Source of the DNA: Asticcacaulis sp. AC402
GTDB lineage: Bacteria > Pseudomonadota > Alphaproteobacteria > Caulobacterales > Caulobacteraceae
Assembly (NCBI RefSeq): GCF_000495835.1
Contig: NZ_AWGC01000018.1
Location: 1-64,000 of the forward strand
Direction: 5' to 3'
Length of the DNA stretch: 64,000 bases
Position numbers and translations under genes: made by a program. Below are positions 1-7,918 of the stretch, piece after piece (the stretch's first letter is position 1; each line of letters opens with the position of its first letter). The notes below the pieces were generated by a model. The model ran no database searches. It was not told the DNA's origin and saw nothing but the letters and a program-made list of their open reading frames with translations.

Positions 1-76
1 CAACATGCAAACACATACAAATGTCGGGTAAGTCCTGACAATGTCTTCTCAAAATCAATGCAGCTGTGTTCAGTTG

Positions 77-192
77 ACCTGGTGACTATGCCGGAAGGTC
101 CCCACCCGATCCCATTCCGAACTCGGTCGTTAAGCCTTCCTGGGCTGATGGTACTTCGTCTTAAGTCGCGGGAGAGTAGGTCGTCGCCAGGT
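77..192 (+). rRNA. rrf: 5S ribosomal RNA
   Basis: The stretch has the canonical bacterial 5S layout: a CCTGGTG 5' strand pairs with CGCCAGG at the 3' end, with the conserved CCCGATCCCATTCCGAACTC core and the GGGAGAGTAGGTCGTCGCCAGG tail signature spread over the last third. Bases 1-76 before it should be the 23S-5S spacer; the 23S gene itself lies outside the window. It is followed by a terminator-like hairpin and an initiator tRNA, which is a common order at the end of alphaproteobacterial rRNA operons. The ends are placed by pairing of the terminal helix and may be off by one or two bases. Confidence 0.95.
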
Positions 193-234
193 CTATTGAA
201 CACAGTTGCCAGAACCCTTCATATACAAGCCTTA

Positions 235-269
235 AGGACCGGATCGCGTAAATGCTGTCCGGTCCTTTT
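235..269 (+). terminator. Hairpin between 5S rRNA and tRNA-fMet
   Basis: AAGGACCGGA (235-244) pairs perfectly with TCCGGTCCTT (258-267), and the stem is followed by a short T-rich stretch. It may terminate some rRNA transcripts or act as a processing stem, since the tRNA begins only 11 bases later. Confidence 0.6.
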
Positions 270-279
270 ACCATCTTGG

Positions 280-356
<77 letters not shown>

Positions 357-373
357 AGATCAACAATAAAATC

Positions 374-404
374 AACCTACCAGGTCGCCTTGGTAGGTTT
401 TTTG
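374..404 (+). terminator. Rho-independent terminator of the rRNA operon
   Basis: AACCTACCA (374-382) and TGGTAGGTT (391-399) form a nine-pair stem around an eight-base loop, and six T residues follow the stem's second arm. It lies 17 bases after the tRNA and should end the rRNA/tRNA transcript. Confidence 0.85.
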
Positions 405-860
405 TTGTCAAAATGGGGCGCATGACAGAAGACTAACGAGAAACTGGCATTGGGAAAGCCGACGAACATTACCGCATTCTATAACCTGTCACCGTTATTC
501 AGAACAGGCGATCATGCCTGGGTTGATTGCGGAGTTTGCGCATGGGCCAGCTGTACAGCTACTTGGGGGCAAAAGAACGAGCGACCATCATGTTGATGCT
601 GCGCGTCTTCGGTAAGGGTGTCGGTGGCGTCGATGTAATAGACGTCCGAACCGGAGCGAGAATAGGGGGCAAAGACAATTACGGAACTTACAGCAACGGC
701 GTCTGATGATCCTCCGATGCCTCTTCGTCACGTTGCTTGCGTGGCCGTCCTCTCACTAGTCGCCCGGCCCGAGATCGGAGTCGAAAGGCGTGCTGCAGGG
801 TGTTGGTTCCTAGGTGAAACCACCACGAGCCGGCACCCAGTCGGCAGCAAATACGAACCC
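405..860. other. Gene-poor stretch after the rRNA operon
   Basis: No gene here can be supported. A 54-codon open frame (542-706, plus strand) starts MGQLYSYLGAKERATIMLML and faintly recalls the N-terminus of IS30-type transposases, but it diverges after about 20 residues and stops. It may be a decayed insertion-sequence fragment. The rest shows no recognisable coding or RNA signal. Confidence 0.3.
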
Positions 861-945
861 TCATAAAGACTGAAACATCCTGCCGGATAAGGTGCGGTTG
901 GTATTCGCTTTTTTTAGCTCAAGCGCCGCCGCACGGGCGGCCCCG

Positions 946-1036
946 ATGGCTCCTCGCACAAGCTCGGGCGGCCAAGAAGCGTTCTTTGGCGCCCTTGCCA
1001 ACCCACGATGAGTCAAGGTCATCGTGGGTTGGTATA
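946..1036 (+). repeat. Interspersed hairpin repeat, copy A
   Basis: The segment opens with ATGGCTCCTCGCACAAGCTC and ends in a perfect 14-bp stem (998-1011 with 1019-1032: CCAACCCACGATGA / TCATCGTGGGTTGG) followed by TATAA. The same arrangement recurs in inverse orientation at 12751-12831. It begins about 40 bp beyond the stop codon of the minus-strand TonB receptor and could terminate or stabilise that transcript, although it lacks a T-tract. Confidence 0.7.
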
Positions 1037-1074
1037 AATTGCGCCGGAGCTCCTTTTCGACACCGGTTGCCACA

Positions 1075-3144
1075 TCAGAACTTTACCCGCGCGGTGAACC
1101 GGGCATTAAGCGGCGCTCCGGGCGTAATGTTATTGTTGTTATGCGCGTCCGAGACATAGTCAATGTCGAAGACATTCTCCACATTGACCTGGAAACAGAC
1201 GCGTTCGCTTACCTTGAAGAACACTGCCGCATCGACGCGTGTGAAGGCCGGCAAGCGCGTGGTTGTCGCAGAGGTGCGGATGGCAGCGAACTGGCTTGCC
1301 TGATGTATGGCGCCCAAACCGACACCCAGGCTGCTATTGACATCATAGCGGTTCCAAACCGCGAGCTGGTGTTCCGGCACTTGCGCCAGCTTGACGAAGT
1401 CATTGCCTGTCAACCGAGCGTCCTGGTACGTATAGGCGCCACTGATTTGCCACCGGGGCGTGATCCGGCCTGTTACCACAAACTCGGCACCCCTGGTTTG
1501 CGTCTCACCGATGTTGATGGTGGCGGTGACATTGTTCGGATCAGGCGTGGTGGCATTGGTCCGATCAAGCTGGAACAAAGCAAGTGTGACGTTGAGATTT
1601 GGCCTGATATCCCACTTCGCACCAAGCTCGTGATTGGTGAAGGTTTCCGGCTCCAGGTTAGCTTGCGACGTCGTCATCGTCAGGAACTGGTCACCCGAAC
1701 GCGGCAGAAATGACTGGCTGTAGCTACCGTAGATTGAAATGTTGTCTTGCGGCTTGAGAACCACGCCAAGGCGCGGACTGACTTTTTCGTCGGTGCGCGC
1801 GAACGGTCGCGGCGTGCCGATCCGGTCGGTGCCCCTGATCTCGAACCGATCATACCGCAGCCCCACCACGACATCGACGTGCTCGCCAAAGCTGATCTGG
1901 TCCTGTGCATAGGCCGAAAAGACCTGAACATCCGAAACCGTGTCTCGGGAAAGCGCGCCGAAGGTCACGGTCGGATAGACGATATTGGCAAGGTTGAGCG
2001 TGGCACTGGACAGGGTGCCGTTACGCCGCTGGTTTGAGGACGCCTGGTCACCATACTCAAGGCCCAGCAGGATCTTGTTGCCGAAGGGCCCGACGGTTGC
2101 ATCCCACAAAAGATTGGTCTGCACGATGAAATTCTGCCGCCTGGTCGGATCGATATAGCTCGAGAGCGCGACGGTGCCCGTCTGGCCGGTGGCCGCGCCA
2201 TTGGCAAAAACATTGGCGTAGTATTTGTCGTAATCGCCGTAAAGAATTGTGGTTGACCAGTTGAGGTTCTCGGCCAGTTCGCCGTCGAGGCGTGCCTTGA
2301 CAATGTGCGCTTCAAGCCCGGCGCGGTTGACGCCGGGGGTGCCAAAGAAGGTGCTGTTGTAGCCGGTGATGGGGCGGTTGGGCTGGCCAGCTACAGTGGC
2401 GATCGAGGGAATGCCGCGATCGGTGACGCGGTCATCATTCACATATTCGTAGGACAGGCCCAGCTTCCAATCGCCCAGATCGAACGCAAAATAGGGATTG
2501 ATGGCGTAGCGCTCACCGCCAAAAAAGTCACGATGGTTGTCGAGGCTTTCGTAGTTCGCATTGAGCCGAAAAGCAGACCTGGCGCTGAGGGGGGCGTTGA
2601 TGTCTGCCGAAATGTTCGATGCGCCGAACGTGTTCAGGCTGGCCGCTCCGCCCACGGACAAGGCGCCCGTCGATGGTGTCTTCTGCACACGGTTGATGAT
2701 GCCCCCGCCACCCCCGCGCCCGAAAATAAGGGCGAACGGCCCCTTCAGGATTTCCACACGCTCTATGTTGTAGAGGCCGCGATAGTATTGAACGTCGTCG
2801 CGCACGCCATCAAGGAAGAAATCGGCGGTCGTGTTCTGCCCGCGCAGCGTGATCTGGTCGCGGTTGCCTTCGCCCTGGCCGATGGTTGTGCCGGGAACAT
2901 ACCGCACGACATCGGCCATTGCGTAGTGAGCCTGATCGTCGAGCCTTTGACGCGTTACCACTTGAATGCTCTGCGGTACGTCGAGCAGCGGCGTGTCGGT
3001 CTTCGTCGCTGTCACCGAGTTGGTGGCGAGATAACCCTTGGCCTTGCCGATGACGATGATGGTCTGAACATCCTTACCGTCCCCGGCCTGGGCGATAAGG
3101 GGAAAAGCAAAAAGGGCAGAGGTAAGCAGCAACCAGGATTTCAT
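1075..3144 (-). CDS. TonB-dependent siderophore receptor (catecholate type)
   Basis: Outer-membrane gated channel, predicted to import an iron-siderophore complex using TonB energy. The 689-residue product has a signal peptide (about 1-20, cleaved after AQA), a plug domain (about 45-160) with the conserved DVPQSIQVVTRQ and RGQNTTADFFLDGVRDD stretches, and a 22-strand-type barrel ending in phenylalanine. The plug segment VTATKTDTPLLDVPQSIQV and the C-terminal SDAHNNNNITPGAP loop resemble the Fiu/FcuA group of catecholate receptors, so iron-catecholate is the likely substrate; the exact ligand is not decidable here. A TTGCAA-N5-TTGCAA palindrome lies 47 bp upstream of the start. Further upstream is a ~100-bp element shared with the ferric-reductase operon, which suggests joint iron control. 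Start chosen at the ATG preceding a clear signal peptide. Confidence 0.93.
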   Translation of the reverse strand: MKSWLLLTSALFAFPLIAQAGDGKDVQTIIVIGKAKGYLATNSVTATKTDTPLLDVPQSIQVVTRQRLDDQAHYAMADVVRYVPGTTIGQGEGNRDQITLRGQNTTADFFLDGVRDDVQYYRGLYNIERVEILKGPFALIFGRGGGGGIINRVQKTPSTGALSVGGAASLNTFGASNISADINAPLSARSAFRLNANYESLDNHRDFFGGERYAINPYFAFDLGDWKLGLSYEYVNDDRVTDRGIPSIATVAGQPNRPITGYNSTFFGTPGVNRAGLEAHIVKARLDGELAENLNWSTTILYGDYDKYYANVFANGAATGQTGTVALSSYIDPTRRQNFIVQTNLLWDATVGPFGNKILLGLEYGDQASSNQRRNGTLSSATLNLANIVYPTVTFGALSRDTVSDVQVFSAYAQDQISFGEHVDVVVGLRYDRFEIRGTDRIGTPRPFARTDEKVSPRLGVVLKPQDNISIYGSYSQSFLPRSGDQFLTMTTSQANLEPETFTNHELGAKWDIRPNLNVTLALFQLDRTNATTPDPNNVTATINIGETQTRGAEFVVTGRITPRWQISGAYTYQDARLTGNDFVKLAQVPEHQLAVWNRYDVNSSLGVGLGAIHQASQFAAIRTSATTTRLPAFTRVDAAVFFKVSERVCFQVNVENVFDIDYVSDAHNNNNITPGAPLNARFTARVKF

Positions 3145-3190
3145 GCGGGCACCATTAACATTCGTAAAATTCGAGGATCAATTACGCCAG

Positions 3191-3207
3191 TTGCAAATGA
3201 CTTGCAA
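3191..3207. promoter_or_regulatory. Candidate Fur/Mur-type operator for the siderophore receptor
   Basis: TTGCAAATGACTTGCAA is an inverted repeat (TTGCAA-N5-TTGCAA) 47 bp upstream of the receptor start codon. It resembles the TGCAA-N-TTGCA palindromes described for Fur/Mur-family regulators in alphaproteobacteria. The receptor's predicted role in iron uptake makes iron repression plausible. Assignment to a specific regulator is inference. Confidence 0.4.
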
Positions 3208-3260
3208 TATTAAAATGCGAACAAGGGAGGGCCGTTGTGGAAAACAGCGTTTGAAAAAAC

Positions 3261-3362
3261 GTGACAGAATATACCCTGTGAAAAATCTGTTTCACGCGAC
3301 GCGGGCGCGGTTGCGTTTCCCCGGTTCCGTCCGGCAACCGTTGCTTTTGGGAGCGGGGGCGC
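3261..3362 (-). repeat. ~100-bp element shared with the ferric-reductase upstream region, copy 1
   Basis: Bases 3261-3362 align with 5838-5938 at roughly 87% identity, with a single one-base gap. Blocks such as GTGAAAAATCTGT, GCGTTTCCCCGGTTCCG and AGCGGGGGCGC are exact. Read toward the receptor, it contains a GTGA...TCAC dyad and GC-rich segments able to fold. It is either a shared cis-regulatory element or a dispersed repeat. Confidence 0.75.
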
Positions 3363-3441
3363 CTGCCTTGCGCATAGATTAGAGCGGTATGCGCACCTGT
3401 GCGGCAAGCCTGGTCTTGCGGAGATTGCGACCGATGGTCGA

Positions 3442-3486
3442 CGGGAGCGCCCGTGCGGTGGCGTCCACTTTATCGGATTGCGATCC
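3442..3486 (+). repeat. Partial copy of the two-hairpin intergenic repeat
   Basis: CGGGAGCGCCCGTGCGG, then GCGTCCACTTTATCGGATTG, match the second half of the repeat at 55444-55560. The first hairpin and the GCGCAATTTATCCG arm are missing, so this is a truncated copy. It lies just downstream of the stop codon of the 3513-4283 gene. Confidence 0.6.
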
Positions 3487-3512
3487 AGTTTGTGATGCAG
3501 CTCAACCCAGCC

Positions 3513-4283
3513 TTAAAGGCGTATGATATTACCGATGGCTACACGAAACTGTTTGAAGCCGCCATAACTAACAATTCTGCCATCGGCATAAACAAGATCA
3601 GCGACCAGTGGCAGGATATCCTCGCCGTGCGGCTTACCGTCAGGGTCGAGAACCAAATAGATATCCGATGAGTCCGAGCAGAGGTTGGTACAAAACGCGA
3701 CCGGCAGTCCGCCGCGGACACAAAGGGCAGCGCATGCCTTATGGACCTTGCCATTGCCGGGCCGCATGGCGCCGAACCAGCATTTGGCGTCAAGAATTTC
3801 GCCTGACAGCGTTGCCGAACCTTCATCCTTGTACTGATTTATGGGGACGGTATCCGTATTGTCACCCCCGGATAAGGCGATTAACCAGTCCTTTTTATCT
3901 GACACGGCCAGCATCCTGTGGGCGCCGCGCTGGATCATGGTGCCCGTAACCTGCGCAAAACTTGGCAAGGGCTCGGGCAAGCGATCAAAAATGGCGGTCT
4001 TGCCATTACCGACCAACAAAACTGTTTCGAGGGTCCCGTCTGGCTGTGTGACCAGAAGCAAGGGCCAGGGATCGCGGATGAAATAACCAGATAAGGTCAC
4101 GCTTTTCGCTTGGTCCCACTGACCTTTGCCTACGGCTTCGTGCTGTTTTGCCATCAGAAGACTCAAGGTCGTGCCAGCCCCTATCGCGGCAAGGGCTGCA
4201 CCCAGCATAAACCGCCGGTCGCGTTTTGGCGTCGCGGCCCAGCCTATGAAAAAGCTGTCTTTTGGGTTCGGATCATGGCTCAT
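3513..4283 (-). CDS. Membrane-anchored Cys-rich protein of the ferric-reductase operon
   Basis: A 256-residue protein of unknown function. It has a short cytoplasmic N-terminus with an Arg cluster, one transmembrane anchor (about 24-44), then a largely beta, presumably periplasmic domain. The conspicuous feature is a Cys/His cluster: C168, H181, C184, C188, C198 and C202, in the context GEILDAKCWFGAM and HKACAALCVRGG. This could bind a metal or a redox cofactor; no catalytic family is recognised with confidence. Its start codon overlaps the stop of the Rieske/ferric-reductase gene by four bases, so it is translationally coupled as the last gene of that operon. A job in extracytoplasmic electron transfer or iron reduction is inference from that context. 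Confidence 0.8.
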   Translation of the reverse strand: MSHDPNPKDSFFIGWAATPKRDRRFMLGAALAAIGAGTTLSLLMAKQHEAVGKGQWDQAKSVTLSGYFIRDPWPLLLVTQPDGTLETVLLVGNGKTAIFDRLPEPLPSFAQVTGTMIQRGAHRMLAVSDKKDWLIALSGGDNTDTVPINQYKDEGSATLSGEILDAKCWFGAMRPGNGKVHKACAALCVRGGLPVAFCTNLCSDSSDIYLVLDPDGKPHGEDILPLVADLVYADGRIVSYGGFKQFRVAIGNIIRL

Positions 4284-5338
4284 GGGCTTGTCTTCGAAAC
4301 GAAAATGGACGGGGCAACGGGGGTGCCAGGCGGGAAGGGCTGTGCATGCACGTACAAAATCCCGTCAAAGATTCGCGTTTGATAGGTGGATACTTTTTCC
4401 GTGAATGGCGGTGGCGAACAGCCATCGTGCGGTTGGTACTGGAAGCCGTGCCAGGGACACACGACGCAGCCATCAACGATACGTCCTTCGCCCAAAGGCC
4501 CGCCCTGGTGACGGCACACATTGGACAGGGCAAAAAAACGCTCCTGGTCACGAAAAATGGCAATGCGCTCACCCTTGGGCGGTGTCAGTATCCGCGCACG
4601 ACCCGTGTCTATGGTTTCGGCCACCCCAGCATTCATCCAGCCATCTTTTTCCAAGGGCCTGGCGCTGTCGCGTGCCCGCTCGCGAACGGCTGCCAACAGA
4701 TGCAGTCCGCACACGAAGAGTGCTGCGCCGGCCACGAGCCAGGCATAGAGATCAAAACGCGCGGATTGCGCTGCGCCCAGCATGATATGCCCCACCACAA
4801 GCACGTAGGCGAAATAAACACCCATATGCAGCGCCTTCCAAACGGAAGGGCCTAAAATGGCGTTCCAAAAATCGTGGCTGGTCGCGGCCAGCAAAAACAG
4901 AATAAAAAATGCCGCGAGACCCAGGGACTCAAAGGGAAACCCTTGGATGGACTCATAGCGAGGATTGGAAATCAATAACGAAATGAAGGGATTGACGGTT
5001 GAGAAGCCGTGGTACCACAAGATGACGAGGGCGGCATGAAGGCATACCAGGAAGAAACACAAAACACCGGCGTGCCGTCGATTGTAGAGCGCTGGATTAA
5101 ACCGAACGGACAACCTGGCCAATGGCCCGATGCACAAGATCAGCGTCAACAGTATAAAGGCCGCCGTGCCCGACATGCGGATGCCCAGCTGGATCGGCGT
5201 AAGCGCATTTCCGGCCGGCTGGGCCATTGTACTGCCCAGGGCATAGACGGCCAAAAAAGCCACAACGCCTATGGCCAGAAAGACATCGAAAACCTTCTTG
5301 AACGGGTTCCATTGCACCATGCGGTAATCATGAGACAT
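4280..5338 (-). CDS. Ferric-reductase-like transmembrane protein fused to a Rieske 2Fe-2S domain
   Basis: The 352-residue product begins with several membrane helices of the ferric-reductase/cytochrome-b type (about 15-230). Histidines in the helices (HAALVILWYHGF, LHMGVYFAYVLVVGH) are suited to heme ligation. The C-terminal third is a Rieske domain with a complete ligand set: C275-x-H277 (CRHQGG) and C294-x-x-H297 (CPWH). Classical ferric reductases carry a FAD/NAD domain there, so this is an alternative electron-entry architecture. Start chosen at the ATG at 5338, which is preceded by CCGGAG and overlaps the upstream small gene by 11 bp; an earlier in-frame start would add 35 residues lying inside that gene. 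Predicted role: transmembrane electron transfer, probably iron reduction beside the siderophore receptor (inference). Confidence 0.87.
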   Translation of the reverse strand: MSHDYRMVQWNPFKKVFDVFLAIGVVAFLAVYALGSTMAQPAGNALTPIQLGIRMSGTAAFILLTLILCIGPLARLSVRFNPALYNRRHAGVLCFFLVCLHAALVILWYHGFSTVNPFISLLISNPRYESIQGFPFESLGLAAFFILFLLAATSHDFWNAILGPSVWKALHMGVYFAYVLVVGHIMLGAAQSARFDLYAWLVAGAALFVCGLHLLAAVRERARDSARPLEKDGWMNAGVAETIDTGRARILTPPKGERIAIFRDQERFFALSNVCRHQGGPLGEGRIVDGCVVCPWHGFQYQPHDGCSPPPFTEKVSTYQTRIFDGILYVHAQPFPPGTPVAPSIFVSKTSP

Positions 5339-5501
5339 GGCGGTGCTCCGGAGTGTCGTGCATGGGTTGTTGGGACAGCGGCTTTGATGGATCGCTTCCA
5401 CGCGTTGGCCGGACCAGGATGCCCGTCGCCAAAGCCCCCACAATGATGGCTGTGGCGATAAGCCAGATCAAAAAATGGGCGCGGCGGTGAGAACGCAGCA
5501 T
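5328..5501 (-). CDS. Small single-pass membrane protein in the ferric-reductase operon
   Basis: A 57-residue protein starting MLRSHRRAHFLIWLIATAII: a basic N-terminus, one hydrophobic helix (about 9-30), then a polar, His-containing tail (HDTPEHRH). Start ATG at 5501 is two bases after the stop of the upstream gene and has AAAGGGA in front. An upstream GTG (5546) would overlap that gene by 43 bp and has no ribosome site. No family is recognised. Tight packing between two other membrane-protein genes argues that it is real, possibly an accessory subunit of the ferric-reductase-like complex. Confidence 0.65.
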   Translation of the reverse strand: MLRSHRRAHFLIWLIATAIIVGALATGILVRPTRGSDPSKPLSQQPMHDTPEHRHVS

Positions 5502-5503
5502 AA

Positions 5504-5797
5504 CTATCGTTTTCCCTTTATGGCTTTGATGATCATGAGAGGCCACAACAAGATCATGCCAGGCAAAAAGAGCAGCCGGACATTCCAGGGCGCCCTGGCG
5601 GCTACGGGGTCAAAACGGCCCACGAGACCGAGACACAACGCCATGCCGACAACCAGACCGATGCCCATATAGCTGAGCACGAGCCGCCAAAAGAGTTCTG
5701 CACCTTCAAGGCTCAGCATCAATCCCCACATGTCCAGTCGACCCAGGTCTAACGAACGCCATAGCACGAAACCCGGACGCGAGGGCAGGGCTTTCAT
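5504..5797 (-). CDS. Small multi-pass membrane protein, first gene of the ferric-reductase operon
   Basis: A 97-residue protein from the ATG at 5797 (an in-frame TTG at 5821 is less likely). It has two to three hydrophobic segments, around LVLSYMGIGLVVGMALCLGL and LLFLPGMILLWPLMIIKAI, and a basic C-terminus (KGKR). No known family is recognised. It heads a four-gene minus-strand operon whose genes overlap or are separated by at most two bases. The shared ~100-bp upstream element ends 41 bp before its start. Confidence 0.65.
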   Translation of the reverse strand: MKALPSRPGFVLWRSLDLGRLDMWGLMLSLEGAELFWRLVLSYMGIGLVVGMALCLGLVGRFDPVAARAPWNVRLLFLPGMILLWPLMIIKAIKGKR

Positions 5798-5837
5798 CGT
5801 CGACCACGGTTTCCGTAACAAAGTGGTCGGGAAAACA

Positions 5838-5938
5838 GTGACAGCCTATACCCCGTGAAAAATCTGTGTCACGCGACCTGGGCGGGTTTGCGTTTCCCCG
5901 GTTCCGCCCGGTAACCGTAGTTTTTGGAGCGGGGGCGC
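5838..5938 (-). repeat. ~100-bp element shared with the siderophore-receptor upstream region, copy 2
   Basis: This is the second copy of the element at 3261-3362. Here the terminal dyad is perfect (GTGACA 5838-5843, TGTCAC 5866-5871) and encloses AT-rich TATA-like sequence. It lies 41 bp upstream of the first gene of the ferric-reductase operon, in the same orientation relative to the gene as copy 1 has to the receptor gene. Confidence 0.75.
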
Positions 5939-6239
5939 AAGTGCACGCTGCGAAGACGATGAAGCGTCTCAACACATCCACGGGCTGATCCCGGCTTGAC
6001 CCCGAGTACGCGTTCCAGGCCGGTAGGACATGATGCTGCTGTCACTGAATTCTTGTCACCGTATTCCCGAGGTTGCCAAACGACGTGGCGTGATCTTCGT
6101 GACACGTCTGGCGCCGTCGTGGCTGTTCCATCCGTTACTACCCAATAGCTCCCCTAAGTCGAAGGTTTGAAAAAGCTGGCTTGTGACGGCCGCCGTAACA
6201 CCCTATCCGTTTCGGCTGCAACTTTACCGCCGAGCCGCC
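5939..6239. other. Intergenic region between the divergent iron operon and metNIQ
   Basis: No gene is supported in these ~300 bases. Short frames on either strand look like chance. No SAM-riboswitch core was recognised in front of metN. The region should hold the metNIQ promoter, but no clear -35/-10 pair stands out. Confidence 0.4.
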
Positions 6240-7238
6240 GTGTCCCTGATCCAGTTCGAAGCCATCGCCAAACGATTTACCGCTTCCGGCCGATCGCAGG
6301 ATGCGCTGAGTGATGTCAGCTTTGCTGTCAAACGCGGCGAAGTCTTCGGAATCATCGGCCTTTCCGGTTCGGGCAAGTCCACCCTGGTGCGGCTGATCAA
6401 CCGGCTGGAAACGCCGACCCGTGGAAAGGTGCTGATCGACGGCACCGACCTGGCCAGCCTAAAGCCGCGCAACCTCATCCAGTTACGCCGCAAGCTGGGC
6501 ATGATCTTCCAGCAGTTCGGCCTGCTGTCGTCGCGCACCGCCCGCCAGAACGTCGCCTTCGCCCTCGAACTGGCCAAGCCCAGGCTCGATGCCGGCGACC
6601 ACACAAGGGTCGATGACCTGCTCAATCGGGTTGGTCTGGGCGATCACGCCCACAAGTATCCGTCGCAATTGTCCGGCGGCCAGAAACAGCGCGTGGCGAT
6701 CGCCCGCGCCCTCGCCAATTCGCCGGACATCCTGCTGTGCGACGAACCGACCAGCGCGCTGGATGGCGAGTCGACCCAGGGCGTGCTGGACCTGCTGGCC
6801 GAGTTGAACCGCGACCTCGGCCTGACCGTGGTCATCGTCACCCATGAGATGGACGTCGTGCGCCGCATCTGCGACCGGGTCGCTGTGCTGGATCATGGCC
6901 GCCTGGCTGAGGTCGGTGATGTCGCCCAGGTGCTCTTCGATCCGCAAAGCGACGCCGCGCGCAGCCTGGGCCGCCATCTGTTGCCGGTCCCGCCGGCCGG
7001 CACCGGTCCGTCCGCCGACCGCCTGCGCCTGACCTATTTCGGCGAGGTGGTCACCGGTGACGCCCTCAGCGCTGCGACCCAGGGGGCCGATGTCCGCTTC
7101 AGCATCCTGTCCGGCCAGGTCTCGGCGCTGAAGTCCGTGCCCTACGGCCACCTGATTGTCGATATTGCCGGCCCCGACCGCGCTCTGGTTATCGAGCGTT
7201 TGCAACAACGCGGCGTGCGCGTGGAGGCAGCAGCATGA
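6240..7238 (+). CDS. metN: Methionine ABC transporter ATP-binding protein MetN
   Basis: Cytoplasmic ATPase of the D/L-methionine importer. Starting at the GTG at 6240 gives 332 residues: Walker A GLSGSGKST (40-48), Q-loop near MIFQQFGLL, ABC signature LSGGQKQR, Walker B ILLCDEP and H-loop VTHEMDVV. A C-terminal ~80-residue NIL-type domain (from about TYFGEVVTG) binds methionine and inhibits transport in MetN proteins. A GTG at 6183 would add 19 residues not typical of the family, so the later start is preferred; neither has a strong ribosome site. The gene overlaps metI by four bases. Confidence 0.93.
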   Translation: MSLIQFEAIAKRFTASGRSQDALSDVSFAVKRGEVFGIIGLSGSGKSTLVRLINRLETPTRGKVLIDGTDLASLKPRNLIQLRRKLGMIFQQFGLLSSRTARQNVAFALELAKPRLDAGDHTRVDDLLNRVGLGDHAHKYPSQLSGGQKQRVAIARALANSPDILLCDEPTSALDGESTQGVLDLLAELNRDLGLTVVIVTHEMDVVRRICDRVAVLDHGRLAEVGDVAQVLFDPQSDAARSLGRHLLPVPPAGTGPSADRLRLTYFGEVVTGDALSAATQGADVRFSILSGQVSALKSVPYGHLIVDIAGPDRALVIERLQQRGVRVEAAA

Positions 7239-7909
7239 ACGACCTCGCGCTTTTTTTCAGCAACATAGACCCTGGTGAAATCGCCCTGGCCAGCTGGGAA
7301 ACTGTGGCCATGCTGATCGGCTCGCTGGCGCTCAGTGTTGCGCTGGGTTTGCCCTTGGGTGTGTGGCTGTCGATGACCTCGCCGACCGGCCTGGCGCCGA
7401 ACCGCCTGACCTATGGCCTGCTCAGCCTGGTCGTCAATGTGCTGCGCTCGATCCCCTTCGTCATCCTGTTCATCCTGCTGATTCCCGTCACCCTGGCCCT
7501 GGTCGGGACGTCGCTGGGCGTGCGCGGCGCCATTCCGCCCCTGGTCCTGGGCGCTGCGCCCTTCTTCGCCCGCCTGGTCGAGACGGCCCTGCGTGAAGTC
7601 GATCGTTCGGTCGTCGAAGCGACCCAGGCGCTCGGCGCCAGCAAGCGCCAGATCGTGCTGCACACCCTGCTGCCCGAGGCCATGCCCAGCCTCATCGCCG
7701 CGGTCACCGTCACCGCCATTGCCCTTGTGTCCTATACCGCCATGGCCGGGGTGGTCGGGGCGGGCGGGCTGGGCGACCTGGCCGTGCGCTACGGCTATCA
7801 ACGCTTCCAGACCGACGTCATGGTGGTCACGGTTGCCCTGATCATTGTCCTGGTCCAGGGGCTGCAAATGTTCGGCGACGCCCTCGTGGCGCGTTTCCAT
7901 AAACGATAG
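7235..7909 (+). CDS. metI: Methionine ABC transporter permease MetI
   Basis: Inner-membrane permease of 224 residues with five hydrophobic segments. The MetI-type cytoplasmic coupling (EAA) loop is visible around EATQALGASKRQIVLHTLLP. The tract GLPLGVWLSM and the segment VVNVLRSIPFVILFILLIP are typical of MetI. It overlaps the end of metN and is followed after nine bases by metQ, giving a standard metNIQ operon. Confidence 0.94.
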   Translation: MNDLALFFSNIDPGEIALASWETVAMLIGSLALSVALGLPLGVWLSMTSPTGLAPNRLTYGLLSLVVNVLRSIPFVILFILLIPVTLALVGTSLGVRGAIPPLVLGAAPFFARLVETALREVDRSVVEATQALGASKRQIVLHTLLPEAMPSLIAAVTVTAIALVSYTAMAGVVGAGGLGDLAVRYGYQRFQTDVMVVTVALIIVLVQGLQMFGDALVARFHKR

Positions 7910-7918
7910 GAGTTCGTC

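Noticed and set aside
861-1073. Minus-strand 70-codon frame near the start of the window
   Set aside because: It lies inside an interspersed hairpin repeat; the same peptide-like sequence would be produced by any copy of that repeat.
1024-3213. Plus-strand frames of 229 and 302 codons opposite the siderophore receptor
   Set aside because: Antisense to a clear TonB-dependent receptor with signal peptide and complete plug and barrel; no family features of their own.
3210-3407. Possible small proteins in the shared 100-bp upstream elements (3210-3407 and 5706-5981, minus strand)
   Set aside because: Both frames follow the DNA repeat and have no ribosome site. The similarity between their products reflects the duplicated DNA, with changes not concentrated at third positions.
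5939-6239. A SAM riboswitch in front of metNIQ
   Set aside because: None of the conserved cores of the SAM riboswitch classes common in alphaproteobacteria was found by eye.
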